Shown here piece by piece: positions 24,801 through 36,177 of a stretch of DNA of 64,000 nt. The notes below the pieces were generated by a model, which searched no databases, was not told the origin of the DNA, and saw only the letters and a program-made list of their open reading frames with translations. The stretch lies in assembly GCA_039881145.1 (NCBI GenBank), contig JAYKKI010000004.1, positions 49,957,001 through 50,021,000 on the forward strand, in the 5' to 3' direction. Each line of letters starts with the position of its first letter. Position 1 is the first letter of the stretch. The translations under genes and the position numbers were made by a program. The DNA is from Druceiella hillmani (Eukaryota > Arthropoda > Insecta > Lepidoptera > Hepialidae).

Positions 24801-25589
24801 AATTGTATAAAAATACTTACTAGATGCCATTATCCTGGTTGGTTCTTTTCAGATTTTTGACATATATGATAAAGGGCCTTATACCTAGTGATGCAAACTC
24901 CACTCTCTCGGATCATATTATAATATATTTTCGATAGAATTTTAAAAGGTCTTCTTACTGACACCCCACTCGATTGGGCCGGTGAAAGAAAATTATCCCA
25001 GAGATCGTATCATACCTTACCAAAAGAAGAGTGAAATTTTTTTTTTCTTTATTGTTATGTGCTTAAGTAATTCAAAACAGTCTTTCTGTAATATTTTATT
25101 ACAATCGATCGTTCACTGGAAGAATAATGATGTTTTGTATCTTATACGAACAGACAGACAAACATGACGAAATTATCCTAATATTTTTCTCAAATTCCAT
25201 TTCTCAATTCTTGTTACTGAATTCTGGACATTTTTTTGGAAATACAATTGATACGTTACAAGCTCAAGCGAAGTTATTAACAAAAGCTTGTAGTAAAAAC
25301 TCCGTAGTTTGTGCTTACTGTATTCGAGTATTATAAGTACTCAAACCGTGAACTATACTCGTACCTAGTCAAATATTACACGTCCTCCAAATCTTAGTTC
25401 ACAGAGTGAAGTGGGTTTTTAAGTCTACTGAAATTTCGGTTGCTGCCACCGACAGAGTCACATCAGGGCTGGTTGACCGTGACATGATATTGAGACAAAG
25501 AAATACGCATAAACGTGTTCTGTAACAGTAATTAAAATTTAAGAAACGCATCTTAAGCCGCCAGACATAATTAATGACTCCAACTTCCA
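24801..25589. other. AT-rich intergenic DNA with a dispersed-repeat scrap
   Basis: ACGAACAGACAGACAAACATGACGAAATTATC near 25133-25165 (given here as one phrase family: CAGACAGACAAACATGACG) resembles the core of the moth dispersed repeat at 44660. No gene was found. Confidence 0.4.
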
Positions 25590-25870
25590 CACTTGACATC
25601 CTTTAAGAAATAACGCAACGGCTAATTCGCTCGCTCCAATTTCACGCAAGCTTTGAATAATTTCAATACGGCTTGCGACCGTCACATTATTCAGGATCGC
25701 GTATTAGCGCGTATATTCCCACGGTGATGCAAACTAACGCGGTTCGTGTGCAAGATGCGACGATGTATGACAATGGAGAGCGCAATCGCAGCTGACTGTG
25801 GCGACTTAGCTTTGATAAAGTTTTGTGGCAGAGTTCCTCAACTACCGGCTCCAGATCTCAAGTTGCACGT
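25590..25870. other. GC-richer patch
   Basis: It contains GCGTATTAGCGCGTATATTC, CTAACGCGGTTCGTGTGC and AGAGCGCAATCGCAGCTGAC. A + frame 25746-25934 (MCKMRRCMTMESAIAADCGD...) is open through it. No family is recognised. A regulatory or conserved non-coding element is my preferred reading. Confidence 0.3.
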
Positions 25871-26059
25871 GGTGATATTGGAGACTCTTAAAATAATTCA
25901 TGTATTAGTACACCTAGCGTTTTTTCAAATTTAGTCTTTGAAACCAAAATAAATAAATCAAAAAAGTTTATAAATATTCCACGGGAATCTGATGTAGAGG
26001 TATGACTGTGAAGATAAATCAAGGAATGTCGAGATGATTTGGTCCTGTCAAACGTATGT

Positions 26060-26195
26060 ATAGGAAAAAATATATACGCATGTACGCATATACACGTATG
26101 TAGTATAAATACATGCACTAAATGCATGCATGTGTGTACGTAAGTCCGCCTATACGCATGCATGCGCACAATGCATGCATATGAGCTACACTAAG
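26060..26195. repeat. Alternating purine-pyrimidine simple sequence
   Basis: Imperfect TACGCA/TGCATG runs with repeated GCATGC and ATGCAT palindromes, of the kind that can adopt Z-DNA. No coding content. Confidence 0.7.
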
Positions 26196-26645
26196 TATTA
26201 TCTAAATGATGATAAGGAAGGAGTCGTAAAATATAAAAGGCATGTGTAACAATGGGTGAGGTGAAACAAGTATAACAGAATAAGGAAGTATGGTTTCCCA
26301 TTATGTTGAAGTTGCCTAATTAGGAGAAGAACGAAGGTTCGCGTAGACTGATTTTCCTTTATTTTATAGTGCATAATTTCATATTATTTGGTATCATTTA
26401 CCTGTAGATTTGCTGGCGAAACAACATCACCATACCAACATCAATAATACGATAACCATATTTCCATTGCAGACCCGTTTACTTAAGCTTTCTTTTAGCC
26501 CCGAACTTACCAGTGACTTTGAGGATATCCGAATAGAATTTTCGGCCAAAAATCTCTAACATTTTAGATGTAATTTTTTTACGACCTGATATTATCGACA
26601 TTTTTACTCGAATTAATATATACTACCATAGTTAAATAAGTGTAA

Positions 26646-26711
<66 letters not shown>
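26646..26711. repeat. (TA)n microsatellite
   Basis: About 30 TA units with one interruption at the left end. Confidence 0.97.
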
Positions 26712-26716
<5 letters not shown>

Positions 26717-27589
26717 TTTATTTATGTATTTCCGTAAATGTTTCAAACCACTGATCTTCGATCCTAAAATTGCTGTTACGGAATCGACACAAAACAGTCA
26801 GTACGCAATTATTTGATAGGGATCGAGAGAAGCCGCCCGTGAACCGATGTCCAATATGCTGTAATCATTTTACACTTCCATTGTGATCTGAACTGGTTAA
26901 AGATTCGGGTTAAAACCAAACGTTCACTTTCCCACAGTTACCGCACTATATCAGTTGAACTTAACCGATTTAACACTTTGCGATCCGGTTACGGAAAGTC
27001 AGTCAGATGTAAAATTATAACAAAAATTTTATTCCATTAGCACCGTCCTATTTGTTAGATAAAAGTTTGGAAAACAAAAAAAAATTGTAATACATTTTGG
27101 ATGTTACTGTCACACGAGAACTACCTTAATATAATTAAACAATTAAAGAACTTGTCACTCTGCCTCTTTTTTTACTTCTTACTTAGTTACTTCGTTACTC
27201 GCGTGCCCCCGAGGGCTTCCTGAAAACTTAGGGTCCATCTTATTTCCAAATATTATTTTATGTGAAAAATATGGAGCACAATAGAGGTACAATGTTAATT
27301 ACATTCTTACAATGTTAATATATTCTATAAGTAACATTTTCATATTTCCCTAGTGGATATACCTCCCTTTTTAGCTTGTCAAATGTAGTTACCATGGTCT
27401 ATGATGAATTTTAAAGTGATCGACAGAACTCAGACTATTCATAAAATACTAATACAAACATTGTACAGAATTATTCAAATAATGTACGAAACCACTAAAA
27501 GTAAGTTTGAAGTTTATTAAATAAACTGTTGTATCTTCCAAACTTTTTATAAATCTTTTAACCACTAATAGCTGCAGCGAGCAGTGGGA
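26712..27589. other. Intergenic DNA
   Basis: Moderate base composition around 26760-27000 (CGATCCGGTTACGG, GAGAGAAGCCGCCCGTG). No coding frame or recognisable element. Confidence 0.3.
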
Positions 27590-28290
27590 TAAGTTAGATA
27601 TACGTTATCGGCCTTAACAGCAGTAAAGAGTTTGTTTACTCTTTAAGCAACAATAGGTGGTCCGCTATCGGTATGATGGGGTCTTGTATCGATACGTGCG
27701 ATTAGTCTTCCACATACCTACTTCATTATTTGTTTACTAATGAAGCAGGTAGATGGAAGGGCATAGGCTTTAGCGATAGTAAAGAGATCGTTTACTCTTT
27801 AAGCAACAACAGGTGTTCCGCTATCGGTATGATGGGGTCTTGTATCGATACGTGAGAGTAGTCTTCTATCTACCTACTTCAGTTGTCGTTTACTAATGAA
27901 GTAGGTAGATGGAAGAGTATAGACCTTAGCGGCAGTAAAGAGTTTGTTTACTCTTTAAGCAACAACATGTGGTCCGCTATCGGTATGATGGGATCTTTTA
28001 TTGATACGTGAGAGTAGACTTCTACTATCTACTTCAATAGTTGTTTACTAATGAAGTAGGTTGATGGAAGGGCATAGGTAAAAGTATCTAAGATCAATAT
28101 AGCCTTCAGTCAGCCTACTCTAGTAGTTGTTTAATTTGTATATCATATGGAACGACAGTAGAGAATTTAAGTACCCACTAAACCACAACAGAGTGGGTTT
28201 TGTATCGATATGATAAGGTCTATTTGTAGTGGTACAATAAGATCAATATAGCATATAGTCAACACGCTTCAGTAGTTTTTACGTCGTCTT
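27590..28290. repeat. Tandem repeat of about 155 bp containing two stem-loops per unit
   Basis: Three clear units (near 27612, 27770 and 27928) and one decayed unit (28080-28290). Each begins GTAAAGAGTTTGTTTACTCT, a perfect 8-bp stem. It continues GGTCCGCTATCGGTATGATG, GGGTCTTGTATCGATACGTG, and then a second stem-loop. In the second unit the arms are 27863-27881 and 27897-27915, 19 bp with one mismatch around a 15-nt loop (arm core ATCTACCTACTTCA). Confidence 0.9.
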
Positions 28291-30008
28291 TAAAGAAATT
28301 TTTTTCCTTGTAGGTTAGGTTAAGTACTAAATCAGTAAATGATATAAAGAAAGTAAATGGAATTTCCTATATTATTAATATGTTCACTGGTGCTATTATT
28401 GTAACGATCAACGACATTCGCTTCTGAGAAACTGTATTTGAGTTAAATTCACATCCTATGCCTTTATAATTGGAAAATATTATTAACTTGATATGATTTA
28501 TGAGATTGATTAACATTACACCAACATCTAAAATCTAAATGACAACCAGTTTATTGAGTTAAAAGTTTAACTATCATTTTAAATCTTAAACATGAAACTC
28601 GCGCCATTGTAAATAGCAGCACCGTTACAGGCGTTCAAAGACTGAGTCTTTTGAAATCTGTTACTTTAGCGTTCTTTATACTCTTTCTAATAGTCTCTGT
28701 ACATCTGCAGCAATCTAAAATTGATATTGAACCTTTGATTTGAAGGTAAACCGCTCAGATTTATCAATCATTCCGAAAAGTTTCGATAACCATTGGTTAC
28801 GTCCATAGATTGATATACCATCGTTTCACTTACGAGTAGTGGTAACCAAGCTTACTGCACATTATAAATGTTCTAAATATATAATGCAATGCAATGGTCT
28901 AAATATATAAGTATGAAGGTGTACCCATTAATTATGGAACTTACGAGTAATCTGGTGAATCCTCGAACGTGTAAGGGTTAACTGAAACCCGAAGGTATCG
29001 TAATATTGTTAACATCGATCGTTATTGCGAACAGATATATCATTTGAATTTCATTGTATTATTCTGGTGGGTTTTTGGTAGTTCTCAGCTCATGATGTTA
29101 AGAAACAGTTTGGTTACAAAACGATTTCAATATTCAGCGTAATGGTCGAGTTTATTAAGTTAATTATTGATTTCCTAAGTTGAATAAGGGAGATTTAGTT
29201 TAACTGATTGCGACGCAAGATGAAAAACAATAGGTGACGCTGTGTTATTGCCACATTGCGTGTAGGCTTTACCGGTGACTGTTATTTGTTCAACGATTTG
29301 CTAAACATACTTTACAACATACATAATTAGGACAAAACAATTTTTAAATGAGAGCCGGAGTGTATTTATTAGATTAGATACGTTTTATTACTTGGGTATT
29401 AAAGGTAGTTAATTGCTATTAAATGTAAAGTTAACTTGATCATTTTCTAAGTTCTTACACTGAATAAATACGCGTGGTTAATGCTGTTTTTAAGGACTTT
29501 TTTATATTTGAACATTTGGTATTTTCTATGAATAGTGAAAATTAATTTTTTTATGGTTTAATTTATTTTTATTAGTTAGTTAGTCAGTACCAACATTTGC
29601 AATTTTTCTAAGCCTAGTTCTCTCAGATATTTTAAGAATTCTTCAAGCCATATATAGAAGGAATTTTAAAAATAAGCACACGCGTGGTTTATAAATAAAC
29701 CGGGTTTTAATTTTTTGATTCGATATTTTTAGATCAATTTCTATTAATGATCAATATTTTAAGATTTTGTGAATTAATAGTTTACATTTAATGTACATAA
29801 ATAATTAAGAAAACAAAATTCGTTCTGAATTCTTATTGTCTATTATTCAATTATTGTCCTAGCCTGTGAGTGCAACATTGATGACATCTGACTTTATCTA
29901 TATGCTAACTAATAATTTAATTAGCCAATATATATGAGACTGCGCACAATTGGACAAACGCCTCAACAGGTGTATAATCAGAAAAAAACGCCTATTCTAC
30001 AGATGCGT
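28291..30008. other. AT-rich intergenic DNA
   Basis: No coding frame, repeat array or RNA gene could be supported. Confidence 0.35.
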
Positions 30009-30135
30009 TCATTTGTAGGGTTCCGTTTCTTAAAATGAAAAAAGAATGAAACTGTTTATAGAATCATTCTGTTCTCCGTCCGTCTGTCTATCAAAGCTCT
30101 TTTCCTCAGAAACGGCTTGATATATGAAATTGATT
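30009..30135 (+). repeat. Lepidopteran dispersed repeat fragment
   Basis: GTAGGGTTCCGTTTCTTAAA, then TCCGTCCGTCTGTCTATCAA, AGCTCTTTTCCTCAGAAACG and GCTTGATATATGAAATTGA. The same phrase order is found, more decayed, at 58845. Confidence 0.65.
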
Positions 30136-30526
30136 AATATGTTATACTGAGGCCTATGGCCTTACATTGTTGTAAACATTTTAGTTTTTGGTTCACACAG
30201 TTAAAGTTATAGCCCATTAAAACGTTTTGTTATTTATATCATCCCCAAAAGCTATATGGTATTTCCGATCAACCTACAATCTAGAAAGTCAGCATAATGG
30301 GAGCTATAAAACATGGCATAAGTATAGAATTCTAAAATAAATGATTTATAATTCTATGTGGAAATATGCATTATTTTGAAATGTGAAAGATATAAGCAAA
30401 TATATACGCAATATATTTACGTCACGTAAATAGTTTAATGGAAATGTTATTTACCATTAAATTTTTATAAATGCTTAAATATTTACGGAACTCTCATAGC
30501 ACGATCTGATCATGCTTGCATGTTTG
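30136..30526. other. AT-rich intergenic DNA
   Basis: No feature seen. Confidence 0.3.
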
Positions 30527-30625
30527 ACAGATTTTGGTTTACCAAAATTTTAATAATACATTTAATATTTAATATTTGGTTTACCAAAACTTTAACATTT
30601 GGTTTACCAAAACTTTAATATTACA
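30527..30625. repeat. Three copies of a TTTGGTTTACCAAA palindrome
   Basis: Copies lie near 30534, 30580 and 30599. Each is followed by A-rich CTTTAA(T/C)A sequence. Short perfect stems (TTTGG/CCAAA) surround TTTA. Confidence 0.75.
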
Positions 30626-30857
30626 TTTATACCTATAAGATGTTTTTATTAACAGACATATTTGATATGGTATTAAAAGCTTTGCAATGGAACTGGTTTG
30701 TAATTAACGAAAATGCAAGTTTGAATATTTTTGAAACTAGAAATTTATCGAGAGATTTCTGTTAGATTTCCTACAAATTTTGCACCTCAACCTATAATGT
30801 GAGTAAATGTGGTACACACTTCAATGGAAGACATTGCCCGAAGTATTTATAATTCCA

Positions 30858-31112
30858 ATATATTGATTATATTTGTTGTTAATTTTGTAGAAATTCATTA
30901 TTCACAATTAAATGAAGCTACGTATGTAGTATTATTTCTACTTTCTTTAAGTTCTTTACCACGACCTAGGTTTCGTTGTGTTACATCTTCAGGTGCGTTA
31001 CAACATCTTTGATAATAGCCCACCTGAAGACGTTGTAATACAACGAAACCTAGGTCGTGGTAAAGAACTTAAAGAAAGTAGAAATTATACTACATTACGT
31101 AGTTTCATTTAC
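30858..31112. mobile_element. Foldback (inverted-repeat) element, copy 2, both arms
   Basis: Left arm 30910-30997 and right arm 31023-31110 are near-perfect reverse complements (CCACGACCTAGGTTTCGTTG versus CAACGAAACCTAGGTCGTGG, and TAGTATTATTTCTACTTTC versus its complement). The short centre is GCGTTACAACATCTTTGATA. The left outer end is AATTTTGTAGAAATTCATTA. The element would fold into a hairpin of about 88 bp. No coding capacity. Confidence 0.9.
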
Positions 31113-31847
31113 TTCCAATATACATAAATCGATTTATACAATATCGAGAAAATATGGGAAATTAGTAAGAAAAGTTATAAATAGGGAATATAAAGGAGAA
31201 TTTATACATGTCATCACTTTAATATTGATTTTAATGAAAATTTAATCGAATATTGACAGTTTTTCTGATATCTATCAGTGATAATGATTAATTATAATAC
31301 TTTAGTCAATTATGAAAAAAGGACGGGAATTAGAAGAAAATGTATAAATAGTGAGTGGATATAAATTAATTACAGGAAAAGATGAAAATTTTCAGAATGA
31401 AGGGTAATTTTTGAAAGTTATCAATTTATATCGGTTTAGCAGGAAAATTTAACGAAATGTTATCAATTTACTTTCATGTATATCACTGGTAATACATTAT
31501 AAATTCTTTGGTCAATTAATTAAAGTCTTTAATATTTGAGCTAAAATTCGGGTATTAAAAGTTACAGACATTTCCATAAAATAAGTTATTATTTTCTTGA
31601 CATTGAGCTTACTGTTATCAATGGGAATCGGTATTAAAGACTAATTATTCCAATAACAAATTTTTTAACATAAGTAAGATTAGCGAAAATGGGTCTGGTT
31701 TTACAGAATTAAAATGTGATTTTTTAAAACGCTGATGTTTTTTAGAATATAAAAAAGCCAACAATTCGGCGACTGACATTAGGGAAGAGTTAAAATAATT
31801 TATAACTAAATAAAGGTGCATATATTATATTTATGATATATCAACAA
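31113..31847. other. AT-rich intergenic DNA
   Basis: No feature seen. The short frame at 31057-31245 begins inside the foldback arm and is not a gene. Confidence 0.3.
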
Positions 31848-32473
31848 TCCTTACATAGTATAAAACAAAGTCGCTTCCCGCGTCTGTCTGTCCCTCTGTA
31901 AGCTTATATCTTTTAAACTACGCATTGGATTTTGATGCGATTTTCACGATCATTCAGATAATTTATTCCGGAAGGTTTATAGGTATATTACATATATGTG
32001 ATATTAACAGGAAATATGAAAAAGTCAATATTTCGTAAAAAAGTAGAATTTTGAGCGCTTTTATTGCTAATACTGAGTAATGTTTACGAGACATATCAAA
32101 ATGTTGTCTATATCCTACGGATAACCCACAGTGACTATTTTTATTAATTTTTTTTATAAAATATAAACCATATTTTTGAAGTCATTTTGATTAATATTAT
32201 ATTAATCTTTATTTAATTAAATAATTAAGTTGGTTTCCTTGGGAATTTAATGTATATAAAATTTGCTTTTTATAGCAAATCATTATCATTAATATTTTAG
32301 AAGATATAATAGATTTAAAATTACCAAACCTCAGTATTCGCGATGCCGATGCCGAGCACGGACGGCGGCGGGCAGCGGCGGAGCCTGAATGACAGCAATA
32401 TTATTAATCGCTCCACAAGTACACCACGTTAGTACCTACATTGCACCCGTGCGAAGCCGGAGCGGGTTGCTAG
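31848..32473 (+). mobile_element. Non-autonomous Helitron (Lep1-like)
   Basis: The 5' end TCCTTACATAGTATAAAACA plus AAGTCGCTTCCCGC and the 3' end CCGTGCGAAGCCGGAGCGGG followed by TTGCTAG|T are the Helitron signature: TC start, CTAG end, a GC-rich hairpin just before the end, and insertion before T. The CGCGTCTGTCTGTCCCTCTG and ACTACGCATTGGATTTTGAT phrases match what I recall of lepidopteran Lep1 Helitrons. No Rep/helicase is encoded in 626 bp. Near the 3' end (32341-32395) is a GC-rich insert (GACGGCGGCGGGCAGCGG) unlike the rest, possibly captured host DNA. Confidence 0.75.
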
Positions 32474-32611
32474 TTATAAATAAGAATATAAAAACAACGA
32501 TAAAAATCTTACGGAGAACATCACTTTTCAAAAATAATTACAAAAAATTTAAAAAAAGCATCCGGTTTTTTTGAATGTGTAGTCATTGCCTAATTTAATT
32601 AAAAATACACG

Positions 32612-32670
32612 TTTAATAGGCAGAACTAGTGTCAATATAATGTATATTGACATTCGTTCTACCTATTAAA
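32612..32670. repeat. Near-perfect hairpin
   Basis: GTTTAATAGGCAGAACTAGT...CAATATA pairs with TATATTG...TTCGTTCTACCTATTAAA. Arms are about 28 bp with two to three mismatches and a 3-nt turn. It sits 13 bp left of the MITE at 32684. Confidence 0.85.
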
Positions 32671-32683
32671 ATATTCTGTTCTA

Positions 32684-33265
32684 CAGGTAGCCCATTTATA
32701 GTGGTCCAAATTTTTTTAGTTAGAGAACATCGTGATAAGACATTTAAAAAAATACATTAGTTCTTTGAAAATCAGTAGTTTCGAAGTCATGATTTTTTTT
32801 GTTGTTTTTTGGAAAATCTTTCCACCATTCACATAAATAACTTTTGTTCGAAAACAATTCCAATAAACCACATGAAATTTGGTATGAAAATAGAATTGTC
32901 ATGTAGCAAGCATGCAATGAGCAATTATTCTTAGCTTCTGCTATTGTTTGAAACTATGTGAAAAACGTATATTTAAAAAAATCACTGTAATAAAATCTAT
33001 CCTACTAAGAATTTGCTTATGATCTTAAAAACTACTTTAGGACATGGTAATAGTCTAGCCAAAAAATTGTAGTGATGTAACTATCGCAACTTGTGTAGTG
33101 ATGTAATTATTGCAAAAGTGATTCATGTGACCGGAGTAAAGATTTTTCAATAAAGCACCAAAAGATTATGTCTTCTGAACTATTAATTCTCACGGAACTA
33201 ATGTTTTTTTTAAATGACTTATCAACCTAAAAAATTGTTTTGGACCACTGTAAATGGGCCATCTG
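32684..33265. mobile_element. MITE with about 130-bp terminal inverted repeats, TA target site (Tc1/mariner type)
   Basis: The left end CAGGTAGCCCATTTATAGTG and the right end, read inverted, CAGATGGCCCATTTACAGTG match, and the similarity continues inward for about 130 bp (GGTCCAAA, AAGACATTTAAAAAAA, CATTAGTTC). TA dinucleotides at 32682-32683 and 33266-33267 flank the element exactly, the target duplication of Tc1/mariner elements. It is 582 bp long with no transposase frame, so it is non-autonomous. Confidence 0.85.
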
Positions 33266-33474
33266 TATATTGTCAAAATGATTTCTTTTCATTCTTTTTC
33301 AATTCTACGCGTAAATTAGGATGTTAAATTTGTGTATGCAGGACATAATGAACCACAATCTACACTGTATTTTATCTTATTGGTACAGAGGGTTCAGTAG
33401 TAATAGCAATTAAAAACTATATGAAAAATAACTTCAATTTTCATTCCATTCCACATTTGTCTTATTGATAATTT

Positions 33475-33918
33475 AAATAAAACTTTTAAGGAGCTTGTTT
33501 TTTTAATTTCCTCTATTTATAGTGTCATTTTTATTCTTGCAACACCTGTGCACAATACTATATTGACTTTTGCCTGTCTTTTGTATGATTAAAATTTGGA
33601 CGAACACCTGGACTTGTCTATAAAATAAAACTTTTAAGGAGCTTGTTTTTTTAATTTCCTCTATTTATAGTGACATTTTTATTCCTGCAACACCTGTACA
33701 CAATACTATATTGTCTTTTGCCTGTCTTTTTTATGATTAAAATTTGGACGAATATCTGGACTTGTATATAAAATAAAACTTTTAAGTAGCTTGTTTTTTT
33801 AATTTCTTCTATTTATAGTGTCATTTTTATTCTTGCAACACCTGTGCACAATACTATATTGACTTTTGCCTGTCTTTTTTATGATTAAAATTTGGACGAA
33901 CATCTGGACTTGTCTATA
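33475..33918. repeat. Tandem repeat, about 147-bp unit, three copies
   Basis: Units start near 33477, 33627 and 33772: AATAAAACTTTTAAGGAGCT, TTAATTTCCTCTATTTATAG, GCAACACCTGTGCACAATAC, TTTTGCCTGTCTTTTTTATG, TTTGGACGAACATCTGGACT. Copies are over 95% alike by eye, so this is the youngest array in the window. Confidence 0.92.
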
Positions 33919-34625
33919 GCCATTTGGATAGTAAAAAAGTGTGCTGCGAATTCCATTTATTATAATTGCTAATTACACATTAACTTTTAATTAATTTGTA
34001 CGTACATTTTTCCAAGCATTTCCAGCATTTGCGTAGGTTAACTCTATAGCTTTCTTCAATGGTCAAAAATTAGTATTTCGGCGCTGCCCCCACAAACTCG
34101 AAAGTAATTTTAGTGATTCCAGTAACTAGTGGTTTTGAATTTTATATATCATAAAGATAATTGTAATTATTTACACAGGTTCGGAACATAAGTTTTCTTA
34201 ATGGCATTAAATTGTAATAAATACATGTGAATATAATAATACATTTTCTATTTTGTGTGTGACTTACTTCTATTGTATTTTTACTATTCATATGCATATG
34301 TGTATATGTGCGTTCCAAACGACTGGAGAAAGAAACGGAGTATAGACAATAGCTATAATTGCAAGGTTTCATATTCCTCTTTATCATTAAAAATTCTCCA
34401 TACATTCTGCGTATATTTATAATCATATTTATATATACTCGATAACCAACTTCAAGTAATTGTATTTGCACCCGTCGCACGAATTTTGAATATAGAAGAT
34501 CTTATCAAGAACCTTCACATTTAATTAAATGTCGTTGGAATAAACTTTTTAATTCCCCAAAATATTGTCGGCCGCTAAAATAAAATTTTTAAATTTATCT
34601 ACCATCGCCAATTATTCACAGCTGG
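33919..34625. other. AT-rich DNA without a gene
   Basis: A minus-strand frame at 34142-34480 is open for 112 codons (MRRVQIQLLEVGYRVYINMI) but has no recognised motif. I do not call it. Confidence 0.3.
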
Positions 34626-34755
34626 TTAAACACGCTTCTCGCGTCCAACGTCCGCTAGAAAGGCATAGACAAATTCGGTTAATGTAATATATTTCTTTAA
34701 ATCCAATTTCAACACACTGGCCGCTGTTTGCGGTGATCCCTGACGATTATCGTAG
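34626..34755 (-). CDS. Possible 3'-terminal exon of an unidentified minus-strand gene (weak)
   Basis: On the minus strand a pyrimidine tract (TTTTTTTTTCTTAG) is followed at 34755 by an open frame of about 42 codons: YDNRQGSPQTAASVLKLDLK, then KYITLTEFVYAFLADVGREK, then RV and a TAA stop. The peptide has balanced composition, an alternating charged/hydrophobic pattern and a higher GC content than its flanks, unlike the random AT-rich frames nearby. Upstream exons would lie at higher coordinates, towards the channel gene, and none was found. I recognise no family, and a transposon-derived frame cannot be excluded. Confidence 0.25.
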
Positions 34756-35101
34756 CTAAGAAAAAAAAACAATACATCAGACAATTTGACATTTAACGGT
34801 ATAAGCACGATTTTTAACCTCATTCTTTATCACACAGATTCATATTGCACTTCGCATCAGACATACGCGACCGAACCAAATTATTCGGCAAGTAAGTAAG
34901 AGGGTTATATAATTATATAACTGTTGTGCTAAATATCGCAGACGATTACGTTCCGTTTTTAAATCTAGACGCATTCTAATTTGTATGTAACTGTACACAA
35001 TGGGGTTACATGTAGCTAACTAGCTGTTGTAACACGACTACATCGGTGCCGTACTTTAGAATTTATGTTTTGTGAATTAATTGGTAATTTTTTGCAGGTA
35101 T

Positions 35102-35690
35102 GAACGCAGTTTGGCATTTTGATAACTTTTTTGAAATTATGTGAAAGAACATGCATTGAAAACGGCGTATTTCAAAAAATTATTTTGCAACTGGCCATTA
35201 CTTATTATGTAAAGACCGATTTGAAAAAAACAAAATTACTCATGAAAAATAATCTTCAAATTTATATTTTTTATTTTTTTTTGTTAATTTCACGAAGAAT
35301 TTATCATGAGACAATATACCTTAACCGACACAAAAGTATAAACAAGATTTAATATAATGAAATACAGTACAGTTAGAAATTTACAAATATATCGGATTAT
35401 GGCGTATATTTGATCAAAATTATTTTACAATCTTTAAGTTTATGGTACATTTTTGAAATCAATAACCGGCCCGACCTGACCCGGGCCGGTCCGGTCTGGG
35501 TCGGGCCCGAAAGGACGGATCGAAAAGGGCGTGACGGGCTGGACAGGGCGAGTCGAGGAATCTTTTTTATAATAAATATTCGCCAGCTGCAAAATATTTT
35601 TTGTAACACGTCCTTTTTAATGCATGTTCTTCCGTACCATATCAAAAAGATTGTCAAAATATAATCGATGTTAAACTGCATTGGTTCGTT
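35102..35690. mobile_element. Large inverted-repeat element with a GC-rich core
   Basis: Arms at about 35102-35212 and 35565-35690 are diverged reverse complements. The left arm has GAACGCAGTTTGGCATTTTG, AAAGAACATGCATTGAAAAC and ATTATTTTGCAACTGGC; the inverted right arm has GCAGTTTAACATCGATTATA, GAAGAACATGCATTAAAAAG and ATATTTTGCAGCTGGC. Because the arms are inverted copies, both strands read related peptides (RTCIENGVFQKI and RTCIKKDVLQKI). Between them, at 35465-35560, is a strikingly GC-rich segment (CCGACCTGACCCGGGCCGG) with internal palindromes. No transposase is visible. Confidence 0.7.
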
Positions 35691-36177
35691 TTTTTAGAAA
35701 CAAATTTGTTTACTTCGACGTTTTGTAAAAATTGATTCACCTTTGTCTTTTTTCTTTCTTAATTAAAACATTTATAATAATCACACTCATTATGGTTTAA
35801 TATAAGGACATTTTACCAAATATTTTTAAATGTTTTGACCAGAAAACATTAAATATACTATAATAGTTTAAAGGGTAGCTAATCATTTTTTTTATAAAAT
35901 AGTGGGTTTAACAAAATGTTTTTCATTCAAAGTATCAAATGGATCAATCGTTATAGTTTTTCTGTCTTGATTAATATTTTTTATATTGCTACTAAAAATT
36001 CTATTGAACATAAAAAACACCAAAATGTAAAAAAGTGAAATCAATAAAAAAAGCAATCCGTCCGCGACGTTCAGCGGTAGTAAAATTAATTTTAATTTAA
36101 TTTGACATTTTTTGAGAAGTTAAAATACCTTGATACCATTTTATATCAGCTTTCTTCGTTACAAAAAAATTAAGTAA
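35691..36177. other. AT-rich DNA
   Basis: No feature seen. Confidence 0.3.

Noticed and set aside
30809..31245. Two + frames across the foldback element
   Set aside because: Each runs through arms of the inverted repeat. The same peptides (LLSLSSLPRPRFRC) appear in the copy at 54624, so they come from the element and not from a gene.
34142..34480. 112-codon minus-strand frame
   Set aside because: Rich in Tyr, Ile, Asn and Met as expected from AT-rich DNA, with no motif, splice support or GC shift.
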